A stretch of DNA of 64,000 nucleotides from Bostrychus sinensis (lineage: Eukaryota; Chordata; Actinopteri; Gobiiformes; Eleotridae), in assembly GCA_020698575.1 (NCBI GenBank), contig CM036243.1:11585903-11649902 (forward strand). Direction: 5' to 3'. Positions 22,615-34,989 of the stretch are shown here, in pieces (the stretch's first letter is position 1; every line of letters begins with the position of its first letter). Below the pieces are notes generated by a model that worked only from the letters and a program-made list of their open reading frames with translations, was not told the origin of the DNA and searched no databases. The translations under genes were made by a program, and so were the position numbers.

Positions 22615-25600
22615 TCACAATATTTTGGGAACTATTTAAATAATTAGTAAGTAATTTAACTCTTTATCCAAGCATTATTCTTCCTTGACTACATATGACA
22701 TATGTTTTTTTTCTTGGCAGATCACACATCAAATTTGTAAAAGTAACAAAGTCAGACATGTGATTATGGTATCTGGTTTGCTACTGCTTTTGTCCGCTTC
22801 ACTTGTTCTTAACTCATTGTGACACCAACACACTTTTTACATCTAGGTGCATTTCCATGTGCCCCTGCAATTATCCTTGATGCATCACCAGACACTTCAT
22901 TGGCTGCAGTCTCTAAATTCAACATACTCTAATGTGTGTTAGTCAGATGTGTTTTGAGTCCTTTTTGCCTTAAGGTTTTCATTTGTGGCAGAGTGTGGTT
23001 TCAGGAGTCAGTGTCTGTGTCTACACGCTCACAACAAACTCTGTTGTGAATTAAGTCACAAAATTGATTTTATATGCAGTACATTACAGTAACCCAATTA
23101 CCACAAACATTTCCATGCTGTCAGATATTTTCCTACTAATCTTTCCTTTTCCTCTGGTTTTTAGTATTTTAGTGAATTTTGGAATCCATAGCACATCATC
23201 TTGCAGTTATTTGTAAATCCAGCATGTAGTCTACAGTAAAGACTTACAGCAAACATTTGTGACTGATTGTTGGATTGATCTCAGCAGAAGTTCACTCGTG
23301 TACAATGAGGTCTAACTGCAAACCAGTATAAAATGACTATTGCATTAAACACTGGTCGTGGTTTTCTCTTTTGTTTAAATGTGTTACTGTCCTGTATGTT
23401 AAATGTATGTGTCCTGTATGGCTGATATTATCTGAACATTGAATTTTGCAAATAATGTTGTTGCTGTGCCAAAAGTATAGTCTACTTGTTTAAGTTGTAT
23501 AAAAAGTCTCTTTTGCCAACTTTTGTATTTCAGGCAGGTTTTTACTCATGATGCACTTCCTGAAGCACTGTCCTCCATTTATGCCACACATACTGTATTG
23601 TGGCTGGAGTTTTTGGCACCCCCATGGGAGAATCAAATCCCTGACCTCCCCCATCAGAGACAGGGGAACGAATCACTTAACTAATACTGTTAACATGAGT
23701 AGGGCTTTGCATGATATAAATTACAATTAAAAATTGCCTCCCAATTGGAGCAAGATTTTATAAGATATCTGCATTTTAGAACTCCATTTGTAAGCAGGCA
23801 ATAATTCAAGTTTGTCTACATCCATCTTACATTACTGGCTGGCTCTGCCAAAGTTTCACAGCTTCATATGCCAAATTGTTGCAGTTACAGTTACACAGGA
23901 AAGCCCCAAGGTCTTAAAAGCATTAAAAAAGTATATAGTTTGATTGTGTCAAAATCAGGGCCTTAAAAGTATTACATATTATGAGCAGTTATTACATTTT
24001 GTTCATCTTGGTCTTAAAATTTGTCAGAACATTGTAAATATTACAAAGTAGTAATGTCACTACAATAACAAAATGTATTTGTAGAAGAAATGTTATTGAA
24101 TTTTTTTTATGGAATTCTGAAGTTCTTTCATCTGTATTCCACTTTAAAAATAAAACCCTCGACTTTTAGAGAGTAGTACAGATAATTCCTTAGTGTAAAT
24201 TCGTACAGATTATTGTTCTGTTGTTGACTATGTTGGCTTTACCTTTCACTCTAAGTGGCATTAAAAAGTCTTAAAAGGTCTTAAATTTGTTAAGACTAAA
24301 CTTTGAGCTACCCTATTACAGTTGTCCATTCCTCTGTGTTTTACTCAAGTCCTGCACAAACTCAGGCCCAGTTGATATATTGACTGACACTGATTGAGCA
24401 GTTCTGTCCTCTGCCCAAGAGCCTCCTCAGCATGGGTTAGTTTAGATGGACTGGGTCACTGCCCTGTCTTCCACTGTATACAGTCTTCCAATCTTTCTAA
24501 CAACCAGTCTGTTTTATATGATCTAAAACTTGCACATGTCCCAGCAGAAAGCCTATCCACACTACAACTCAAAATATGCTAATCATTTGTGAGTGTGTTA
24601 TCACTATACACTCTAGACTATAAACAACTTTTCATTATCTTAATTTTCTCATCAAAGACTTTAAAAGCAGACAACAAATTAAGCAAAGTCACTGACCATA
24701 AACATGGGATTCTTGCTTGTACTTCATTCTGGGAAAGATTATTTTGTAAATAATAAAAAAAATAAAAGATAAATCAGTGCAAATCCCAAGTTTATCTTTA
24801 GTTAATTGCAAAGATAAAAAAGTGTACTTGTGTGTGAAGTTCCCACTGTGCTACATTCCAGATGCTGATAGTGATGTTGGACCACCAAGGACTTAAAGTA
24901 CACTTCCACCACTTGTGATGTACAAAGGCCTTGATAAAACGTTCCCTTCACTTGCTTGTTCATCCCATGCCATTCTTTGGACATTGTTTGGACTGCATTA
25001 TGGCATCTTTTATGTGAGTACTATACATGTCCATAGACAGTGCTGTAATCACTGGGGGCTATCTTTAAACTACTTTGAAAGGGCTCAGAGTCAAGCTTTG
25101 TAGTAATTTTCCAACACATAAAGAGCAATGCTTATTTGTAATTAGCCTAGTGTCCATCCTATCCAGTTCACCTTTAGGCAAAAGTAAGTAAATCTAACAG
25201 TTTTGTAATTTGTGGTAAGATTGGACAAGAACTCAATTTTTAAATTATAAGTTACTTACATATACTTGAGGAAAAACATTGCCCACTCCATTTGCAGTAT
25301 GTGGCTGATTGCGACAAGATGGGCATCCTGTATAAAAACCTGCCAAATCACTGTGCGATTGGTTTGGAGTGACAACCCCAAATAAGAAAGGGAGCTAAAA
25401 TATAAAAAAGAAAAAAATACTTTGGTCTTAGAGGGCAGCCTTTTTAATAGTAAAGGAGGGCACTATGCCTCATTTTGTGCATTTTAACACCCCTTATTAA
25501 ATAGTATTCTCACTAGTCGTCATTACATACTTAGACCAGTAAGTTTAGTGCTGTACAGTAATAGTGCAGTTACAGTCTGCATGAGCAGGTGGTTGACATC

Positions 25601-27790
25601 GATGTACAGAGATTTGCAATATGTGGTAAAAAAGTTGTAAAATGAAATGTGTTTTGTTCAGCCTTTGGCAATAGAATATAAAGAGGAAATGGGGTGTCTT
25701 GCCAACAGCAAACCACAACTGGAATCAGCACTGCTTTGACACAATGTCTTTGATTAGTAAAGTTGTTATGATTTTATAGGCCAAGACATAGCAGCTATGT
25801 GGCATGTTTTCTATTAGGATGCTAAATGAACTGAGCCTGTATTCTTGTGGTACAGTCAGCCCACCAAAAGAGCTCTGCGAGTTCTGCAATCCAGAGCTGA
25901 ATCAACTCAACTTGACAATGGCGGTGAGATAGAGCAGCAAAAATCTCAACTATTGTTCATGAATTATTTGTGTATCCCAGTGCAAAAATGAAACAGATTT
26001 CAACACTCGCTTGTCCTTGGGAAAGTAGTTTCAAGTATAGTTCAACTGCCAAGTATCACTGCGTACTCTAAATATTTGTGTGGTCAGCTGGCCGGTGTTG
26101 TTGTGGACCCCATCAGTACTGTTCAAACACTCTTTAAACTGCTCTAGATTTTTTGGAGTTTTGGTTTAGTGCATTATTCATAGAACCAAATACAGAAATT
26201 GTTGAAATAGGTGTCATTCTGCTGTAGGGATTCATTAGCATTCACTTTTACTGTTGCATAGACACAATGGCATTATACCTCTATGGACTGTAAAATCAGG
26301 CTTCAGATTTAAGTGACTGCTTTGACAGCTGTCGAAGCATGTATTAAAACAGATTAACTAGTAAGCCAAATCAAAGACAATGAGATAAAATTGTTCATAT
26401 AAATGTATTGTCAGTCAATTTATTGTTTCAGTTCTACATATGTCCAATGCCAAAGTGCTTCAAAATTGCTTTTATTTTTGTTGGACATGATCACTTTTTA
26501 ATGTTTGCTGCAGCAATCATCAGTAACAGAGATCAGTAAAGGTCAGAAGTTTAAAGCTATGCAATTACATTAAGATTGGAAGAGCTGTGCTTCCACAAAA
26601 ATCCTAACAAACTGAACAAATCTAGTGCAATTCTTCAAAAGAGGCCTTTGGTATTGTAATGAGGCAGTGAAGGCTTTGTGATATTGACCACAAACCACAC
26701 CACAGTTACAGTTGATCAAGATCCCACGAACCATGGATCTCAGAAGGAGAGACTGTACACTGTACACTGGACACTGTAATGTCAATCATACAAATTTAAA
26801 TAGAACTTTTTTATGGCATCCTTCAGACTTTGCAGAAAGATCTGATTTAAGGACAGATTACTGTCTGGCACGAACTTTTGTTGGAGTAAACTGTAAGGAG
26901 GTTGCAATAGTATGACAATAAATCTCCACCAGTTTGGACAATCACATTTGCATCTATTTCAAAAGTGTGATGGATTAAGACTATGAATTTTTTCTTCTAA
27001 TGTAATCCCAGTGTTTCTGCTGCATTTGCTTCAGAGTCTCAGTAAGTAGACTGGAAATAAGCTAATATGGAGTAATAGACGTGTTTTGTGATGTGTTTTA
27101 TTTCACAACATTCAATTTGCTGTTATTATTAAGTTTGAAGCAACAAAGTAGTTAGTAGATAGTACAAGTAAATGACCAAAAGTGGTGACCAAAATGCTGT
27201 TTTAACAAATGTATTTCTGTGTATGACGTTGGGTAAGTAGCCTGACGTAGCATCATCTTTCTTTATTCAAGCCAAAGAACTTGTCTTGTCCCTTGAATTC
27301 GAGTTTGATTTCCAAGGGGCAGAACAAATAGTCCCAGATTTTGTGAAAGATTTAAATTCTAGGTCGGAAGGGGGTCTATGATATGGTTCATTAGTGCTGT
27401 TGACATATGAAGTAAAAGCTTAAGTGATGCCTGTAAACCAGGCATCCAGTAAAATCATTGCATTTTAAAAGTCTCCAACATCAACATAAACTGTGGACAT
27501 CCTCAGACCAATGTACGTACCTGCAGCCTCATTAGTAGAGAAAGAAGGAAGCCATTTTTAAGCAAATGTTTGCATATCCAAGTGTGACAACTTCTCCTGC
27601 AGCCAGAGAAGTGTCATGTGTTTGCAACTGCTTATTTTATGGCTCATGCACATCCACTCAACAGAATAATTTTTGGTCGTAACACCATAATTACGCCATC
27701 AAGTGCCAAACTCTGCAAAACAAGCAGGCAGGAGAGGTGGATAATATGGTAAATATCATAATTTTCTTAAACCACAAGCAAGCACAATTT
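22609..27790. other. Intergenic, no recognised gene
   Basis: AT-rich sequence. Includes a possible SINE fragment (23,610-23,690) and a stretch at 23,905-24,315 with recurring GGTCTTAAAA-type words, resembling a common fish interspersed repeat. No gene, RNA or clear element was seen. Confidence 0.6.
23610..23690 (-). repeat. Possible tRNA-derived SINE fragment
   Basis: The complement contains GGGAGGTCAGGGATTTGATT, a B-box-like context, preceded by a degenerate GTTAAGTGATTCG head. Weak match. Confidence 0.3.
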
Positions 27791-27794
27791 TAAT

Positions 27795-27870
27795 TTTATC
27801 AATTTTTATGTAACTTTTATTTAACCAGGTAAAGAAGGGTGACCTGGCCAGAGGGTAGCCGCATACATCA
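27795..27870 (+). repeat. Fish retroposon-type 3' tail fragment
   Basis: TTTATTTAACCAGGTAAAG followed by TGACCTGGCCAG is wording common in fish interspersed repeats. Only a short piece is present and the family is not assigned. Confidence 0.35.
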
Positions 27871-28249
27871 AAGACACGATGAGAATAGGTTAAAATAAAC
27901 AATAGAATAAGAAACTGTTTTGAATTTCAAAATGCAGCAGATGTAAACAGTTTGATATTGTAAAGTGCAACAGCTAAAAGCTAGTTGCTGCTACAAAGTA
28001 CAATGATAATAATAATTTACAGATACCAACAGCTATCTAATTTCTCTCAAAGTAAAACAAGCTATAAACACTAAGCAAGCTACGGACAATTTAAAACTAT
28101 AACTAAAATTAGCATAAATAAAAAGTAAATAATCTGAAACATACATATTTGCTTTGTAACAAAAATGAATGTTTACCAATAACTATGCTATATTTATTTT
28201 CCTTTTTTAATGTTATGAACATTGGCATTGTAAAGCTTTGGCAGAAATT

Positions 28250-28770
28250 TACTTCACTTTTCAATTCACTATATATAGCAAGTCTAATTCAGTAATAAAA
28301 GTGAAGTTAGAGATTTTTTGTACTTGTTTAGATAATGTCAGAAATGTCAGTCTTTTATTCTCAAACATGAAGTTTAACACCTGTCAAATTAGTTTATATG
28401 ATATTTAGTGACAGTTTCAGAATAGATTGCTTTATAACTTTCAGAACATCAGCGTGTGGTGAGCAGCGAGAACCATGTTTTTGCCAGATTGACATTGTTA
28501 GCACAGAGTTACAGCATATCAATCTGAAATGCCTTCTGCTGAAAATGTTTGTAAAGGGAATGAACTTTTCGTAGAATATTTGGTGGTGATTGGATGAAGC
28601 ACCAGCTAGTGACAGTCTAACAAGTTAGCTAGTTAGTTTCAAGCAATCACAGCAATGACTAATATGACTTAACTACAACAACAAACTGTACAATAGTAAA
28701 ACTATATATAATACTATATATAATATTAAAAATGATGGATAATTTTTACTGTTTTTGTACATATATAGCA
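28250..28770 (+). repeat. Diverged dispersed repeat, copy B
   Basis: The stretch around 28,680-28,765 matches copy A (19,897-19,985): ACAACAAACTGTACAATAG, a variable AT-rich section, then CTGTTTTTGTA and TATAGCAGCATAT. Boundaries are uncertain. Confidence 0.4.
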
Positions 28771-28849
28771 GCATATGTTACACACATGGATACATAAAGG
28801 AGGTAGAGCTGTAAACAGATGATGCCAGTGATAATTGTTTAGAGCGCTG

Positions 28850-29300
28850 TTTGGACTGGCTGTGTGTCATAGCGCAGGGCCCGGGCTAAATATTTACTGG
28901 TGGTGGCAGGAGTAGAGGCATGCTCAGCTCAGCGTGTCTCTGGTCCAAGAGCGGCTGGTGTGGCCAGCCAGTGACGCGCACTCCTCAACCGTTTACCATT
29001 TAGGGGGCCTTGGACTGATATGAGTGTTATTGACCCAGAGGCCATGCGTGGCATGTTTAGGGTCTGCAGAATATATCCCAAGCCTTAACCTATACAACAG
29101 AGCCAATTATAGCTGCTAAAGGCCAAACAATACAATCCATCAGTCAGGTTTCTCGGGTAAACAGGAGTGAGCGGCCCATGGCGCGTGTAAACTCCAAATC
29201 CAAGTGAAGCGAAGGGTCAGTGGAGCTGTTTGATTGTCTAATTGGGGGAGGACTCTGTGAGCAAGTGTGCTTGGATAAGTGAATAAAAGGAGAGAGTACG
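28850..29300. promoter_or_regulatory. Candidate regulatory block (GC-richer, repeat-poor)
   Basis: A GC-richer island in AT-rich surroundings. It contains a forkhead-type GTAAACA (about 29,157), a homeodomain-type TCTAATTG (about 29,237) and AAGTGAAGCGAAG. No open frame of note. Conservation cannot be tested here. Confidence 0.25.
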
Positions 29301-31020
29301 GCAGACTGTGCATCTCTGGTCAGACGCGGTGGGTCTGGGACACCAAATGAATGTGTGTTTGTTCTTCAGACCCCACACACCTCTGTTTATTTGAACACGG
29401 GATAGTGTTTCTGAGCTGTTTTATCCTCCTGTGTTTGCCACTTAACACGTGCACCACAGCACTAGCCTCTGCGCCAGTGTGCACTATGTTTAAGAAAAAG
29501 CTAAAATATCAGCCTGCCCAACAATAACCACTGATAAATAAACCTTGTCTTGTAGTTGGTGGATACAGTGTTCCTCTGCATAATTGTTTGTTCTTAGTAA
29601 TGAAGCCGGGTGATAATTCACACGGCTCCAACGTGGACAGGGCCAGAGGCAACGGGCCAGCAGAAGATTGGCGGTCGGTTTAGTGTCAATGATGTGGTGA
29701 TGTGGGTCAGGGATAGCAGCAGCAGCAGCGTTCACTGCACAGTGGCTAAGAGCCCAGACAGACCACCGGGGAGGAGGCCTTCACCTCTCTGCTTAGCCAT
29801 CAATCACTCACACTCATATAAGCACAAGATAGATACAAGCAAACACAGCCAGACACTCATCCTCACTGCTCCCATTAAGTCCATTTACATTTCAGATTAC
29901 TGCTGGACAAAATGTGGCAATTTAAACCACACTGTCTATTTTTCTTTCTGTATATTTGATACACAGGCAGTGATTGATTTTACACTTGTCTCTGTAAGAT
30001 AACTAATGTGGAATTTAAGGGCTATTTGTTAAGGTGGACTTACATGGCTGCCGGTGAGCTCAAAAATGTTCACATTAAAATCCCCTAATGTCTGTAAGGA
30101 ATTGTATTATGAAAAACGCCAGTCTCAGTTATACAGTGTTACAATCAATTTCATTTCCTAGACTGATAGCATAGTTAACTTACAGTTTGGATGATAGGCT
30201 GTTGGTAATTTATGTGTTTGCACATGATACTAACCAGTTAGTTTTATAGTAAAGATACAGCTATGTTAACAAGATGGTAAAACTTCTCTGTAACACCATT
30301 CTAAACAGTGGCTTCTGTAAAATGTATGCTAACAACTTGTGCCACAAAATAAATCAGTTGTAAAAATAAGAAGATTTGTCCTTTAAACTGTAATATGAAA
30401 CAGTTGTAGTGTTAATAACAGGACACCAAGGCTAGAAGTCATGTTTTGCATCTTTCAAAATAAGTTTTATGACTAGATTTGCATGCCCCATACCTTGTTG
30501 TCAATAAAGAGATTTATTCAAAATTCAAAACTCAAGCCGGATACTCTTATTGATGACTTCCTAGTATTGTAATATTGAATGCTTAAAATTACCACTATAG
30601 TGATATTCTTTATTTGCCAATAAAATGCAATACCTCACTGTGCAAAGTGATCGTATCTGCAGAAAGGTGTTTCAGATTAGCATAAGATTCTCTTTGTACC
30701 GGAGCTGCTCAGTGTTATGTCAGCGATTGTGAAGTATGTCTTTGACCTTTGTGCATCTCATGTGGAGGTCTGTGATTCATCTGGTGTTAGCCACATCATG
30801 CTAGTATCAAAACTGACAGTTATTAATGTTTATGGTTAGTTCCATGAAATCCACCCTGAAGGTGGTGATGAGAGGGATGAGCTCATCATTATTGCAATTT
30901 TCAACATTATTATCACATATTGCATGTTTTTACTCAAAACATGCATTCCTAGTTTATATAAATAAATATTATGTTAACTCATTCACCGCCAATGACAGGT
31001 AGGCGCCGTCATTTGTGACA
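29301..31020. other. Intergenic, no recognised gene
   Basis: Contains a short (AGC)n-type run near 29,717 and AT-rich sequence with no nameable element. The 130-codon open frame at 29,610-30,002 has no recognisable domain. Confidence 0.55.
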
Positions 31021-31229
31021 TAACGTTTCACCGCCTATTATGGGTATGTGCCGCCATTCGTGTTTCATTGGTACCAGATACGGGGAGTTGTTGTGCACTT
31101 TGTGCATTTAGTACAGTGTTAGCTACATGAAAATCAAAGCTTCTGGCAACAGGAAAGAATGCGTCTGCTCTTTGAGCACTAATTTGACCCCCTGAACAAT
31201 TGTGAAAACTCACCACATTTTGCCCAAAA

Positions 31230-31960
31230 TTCAGGCATGCGGGAATTTTTTTTTTAATATAGGCTTCATACTTAACAATACCTACAAAACTGCAAATACA
31301 TTGCGCCAATGGGACTCGGCCTAACGTCAAGTTTGTTGTTGACCCACCAAATTCCGTATACACATTGCTCACATGGAGCCAAACAAAAAATATTATTATG
31401 GCCATGGCCCCTGACAAACCGGAAGTCGGCAATCTTGGATTGAAATCTGCGAAGTGCTGAGTCAGCAATTTTTCACACGTCATACTTTTTCTAGCTCCTC
31501 CTTGGGCGTTAAACCAAATGAGCTCAAAATCGCTCCACATCATCTACAGAAGTGGGACATAAAAAGTTATCCAAATTCTTCACAAAAGTTTTACAGTTTT
31601 TGTGTGGCACAGCCGCAAACTTTACGAAAAAATTTTCGATTTCTCCATACTTGCAATTTGCTACAATTCGCACATATTAACTCCGATTTGGCTCAAATTT
31701 TCAACACTCATAAATCCCCCAAGCCTAAACCCATTAAATAAGGAAGAATTTTGGTGTGATAGCACCCCCTACAGAATGACACCAATATTTATATGGTCTG
31801 TAAAAAATTTTGTTTTTAAAAAATTTACGAAACTTGGCAGAAAAATACTTTATGTGATGCCGATCACAAAAGCCAAAGAGACCCATGTCATATTTTATAC
31901 TGTGTTATCATGGCAATGACTGAAACCTGTCATTTTATTCCAATGGGATTACAACAAAAA
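31230..31960 (+). repeat. AT-rich interspersed repeat, copy 1 of a direct pair
   Basis: A block with CAATGGGACTCGGC, an ACCAAATTCCGTATACAC segment, GACAAACCGGAAGTCGGC, then CCGCAAACTTTACGAAAA and AACTCCGATTTGGCTCAAAT reappears in the same order in copy 2 (32,540-33,050), strongly diverged. The style resembles noncoding fish DNA-transposon-related repeats; the family is not named. Confidence 0.6.
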
Positions 31961-32054
31961 TCTCTATGGACATAAAAAATAATAGTTCAACAAAAAGTTG
32001 GCGAATTAGGCACAAACATTCTTCATGTCATCCTGATCAAAAATTCGAAAAGTG

Positions 32055-32390
32055 GCGCATGAAAGTACCCGACAGTGGCCCAGGACCTCCAGGAACAGGT
32101 AGCAATGCGCGCACCCTTTTCCGAAAATATATACATTGCGGCCCCCGAAAAAGAGGATATATTGTTACTGAACGGAATATTATTAGGCCCGAGCGCCAGT
32201 AATGGCGAGAGCCTATAGTGATTGAACAGCAGTGATCCGAAATGCACAGGTCAGTGACGCATAAAAGTACCCAACAGTGACCCAGGACCCCCAGGAACAG
32301 GTAGTAATGCGTGCGCCCTTTACGAAAATATATACATCGTGGCCCTCGGCAAAAAGGATATATTGTTATTGAACGCAATATTATTATTAT
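32055..32390 (+). repeat. Tandem duplication with 202-bp period
   Basis: The segment beginning GCATGAAAGTACCC (about 32,057) recurs as GCATAAAAGTACCC about 202 bp later, including CCAGGAACAGGTAG, the CGAAAATATATACAT core and a GGATATATTGTTA end. The two copies differ at scattered bases. They separate copies 1 and 2 of the larger repeat and are probably part of it. Confidence 0.75.
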
Positions 32391-32539
32391 TTTTCTCGTT
32401 TGTATACGGTATAGCAAATTTCATCCAGTGAACATAGTTAAACTTGCACAAAAATTTGCACAGACGTCAGGTTGGTGGCAAGCTAGTTTTTAATGTGTGT
32501 CATATTAACTAAATATCCACATTGGCCCAATAGTGCCAC

Positions 32540-33060
32540 CACAAACATTGCCCCAATGGGACCCGGCACCAACATTTTTGATTGTACAATCACCAAATTT
32601 GGTACACATATGCGTCATGAGAGGACTAGAAAAAAATAGTATTACACCAACGCCGCGTGACAAACAGGAAGTGGTCCATATTGGATTACAATTTGTACAG
32701 CAGTTTTCGCACACGTTCTATTTTTTCTATCTCCTCTTAGGGTGTTTATCCCAGTGATACCCCCATCTACACAAGTAGGGCATCAAAAGTTACCCAAATT
32801 TTTGTAGAATCTCTGACGGTTTTCATGCAGCAAATCCGCAAACTTTCACAAAATTTCATTGAATTTCACTTGCGCGTAAATTGCTACAGTGCCCCCGTGA
32901 CAACTCCGATTTGGCTGAAATTTCAAAAACTTATTAACACCACAGTCTTATACACATTTTATGACAAAAAATTACATTTGGCTCTATAGCGGCTCCCTAC
33001 AGAATGAAACAAATATTTGTATGGACAGATAAAAATTAACTTTTTCAGAAATTATACCAA
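32540..33060 (+). repeat. AT-rich interspersed repeat, copy 2 of a direct pair
   Basis: Same order of blocks as copy 1: CAATGGGACCCGGCACCAAC, CACCAAATTTGGTACACAT, GACAAACAGGAAGTGGTCC, CCGCAAACTTTCACAAAA and AACTCCGATTTGGCTGAAAT. The spacing between copies is about 1.25 kb. Confidence 0.6.
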
Positions 33061-33099
33061 CTGCCAGTAAATCTGGCACAGCTCCGGGGCTGTAGGTAT

Positions 33100-34279
33100 T
33101 TGCGACAAATTAAATGTTAGAATTATCTAATAAAGTCCTATAGATATGCAATAATCATATCAAAAATGCACTTTTAATAGTATTAAGACACACAGGGTAA
33201 CCACAAATACAGTATATTTGTAAGTGCAGTCTAATTATGATTTTTACTCAATGCCCCATTATTGATCCCATACTCTGGTTTAATAAATAATTAGGATTCT
33301 GCTGATTCTGTTTTACAAAGTTTACATGGCAGGTTCAGTGCACCCTATCTGTTGTTTAGAACCCATGAAAACCACCAGCAAGATGTTGACATATGGAGCC
33401 TTGGTAACTGCGCTAGTTATGAAATACTTGGGACCATAATAAACAATAGCATAAAGAGAGATCTGTGCCAAGTGTCAGGGCGCCTTGTTAGGGGTCACTT
33501 TCTGCAGATCTCTCTTGTTTCAGAATCAGTAGCCTTTATAGTCACTTTTTGTTCCACAGTCTGTACAATATATGAAAAATTGATGGTTTAATTTTTTTGT
33601 CATTTATTATAAGAATGTTATTTTGTTTCTCTTGCTGTTTGACCTTAAATAGGCATTCAAAAGTAGTTATATTTTTACACATTTAATACTCATGACTAAG
33701 TAGGATTACTCTTGCTTCTGATATTGTATTGTGTATTTGAATGCTGAATCACTTACTCTGTCATGTCATACTGTTAGTCAAAGTTGACCGCCTGCTGATA
33801 TGTGTTAACATTGTGATTTATTGTTAAAAGTCAAGGCCTTGTTGGCAGCATCAAACATGTGTCTCGATCATCACAGAATGACTGGATATCATCAATATAA
33901 TGAACAAGTTTTTTTCATCATCTTATAATAAAGGCATATTTGTGCAGTAATACAACAGGTGTTCCTTATACTGGAATTGCAGTGGTTGTCCACAAAGACC
34001 TGGCTGTGTGGTCCACCCACCTGCACTTATGTAAAGAGATGCCAGAATTTCTGATTCAATGAACCATTTATACAAGTTCAAGTAACACGGTCTGTATTCT
34101 TTCCACCTCTGTGCCAATGCTGAATGCAAAGGTTGTTAGCATGTTGGTTAGTGTAGTGAAAAAGCTTACATTACCTGCACAGCATAGTCAGACTATGCTT
34201 TGGGCTTGAAATCCAGCTGTCTAACAATTCCTCCTTGGGTTCATATGCTCTAGAGAGAAACGTTTACATAGTTGACATA
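33100..34279. other. Intergenic, nothing recognised
   Basis: AT-rich sequence without a recognisable gene, RNA or element. Confidence 0.55.
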
Positions 34280-34287
34280 GCTAGCAT

Positions 34288-34981
34288 TAGGGCTGCAACG
34301 ATTGATCAAGTTATTCAAGTAATGTCAACAGACTGGTGCGAAGCGTACAGAACTTTGTATGCACAGAACAATATTTCTGCATGGTTAATGCATAACACAC
34401 TAGCGCCGGCTGGGGTTAGGCTATAAATGTAATTAATTTCAGTAATTTGCCTTTTTAATTCTTGAATGTAACTATGTAGAAAAGAGTCCCCTTGTGAAAG
34501 TGAATTTAGTGCAAGTAGCGTTCTCTAAGCGCTGCACTGTCCACTGTGTTTTGGGTAATGTGGCTGCTTTCTCCAGAGCAGATTGCTGACTGTGTAGACT
34601 CTGCAGTTGCTAAAAACACTAATAATCTCTGTAAAACCTTTGTTTTTTTGCAGGTGGCAGCAAAAACAAACAGCATAGTGTGAGATGTGTATTATATATT
34701 CTGACTAAATATAATATTTTTAGTGTACTAAAATATAGTATCTAATTAATATGCTATTTTATAAAATAAAATAATAAAACTACATTTAAATTGCTATTTA
34801 CAATGCAATTTAAATTGCTATTTATAATGCATCAGGATGTGCAAATGTACTTTTCAATATTAAATGGATAGATTTACAGATAGGCATTAAAATGGGTTAT
34901 TTTAAAAATGCATAGACGCAGGAGTATCTCTTATTCAGTTACTCAATTAATCAAACAAAAGAATGGATAGCTGCAGCCCTA
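34288..34981. mobile_element. Non-autonomous hAT-type element
   Basis: Termini TAGGGCTGCAACGATTGATC and the complement of TAGGGCTGCAGCTATCCATT form imperfect inverted repeats. A perfect 8-bp duplication, GCTAGCAT, flanks the element (34,280-34,287 and 34,982-34,989). The 694-bp element has no transposase frame, so it depended on an outside hAT transposase. Confidence 0.9.
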
Positions 34982-34989
34982 GCTAGCAT

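Noticed and set aside
22462..22647. 61-codon frame rich in Tyr-Ile
   Set aside because: Translation of the (TA)n microsatellite.
31028..31543. 171-codon minus-strand open frame
   Set aside because: Lies mostly in the diverged repeat pair; no domain and no support.
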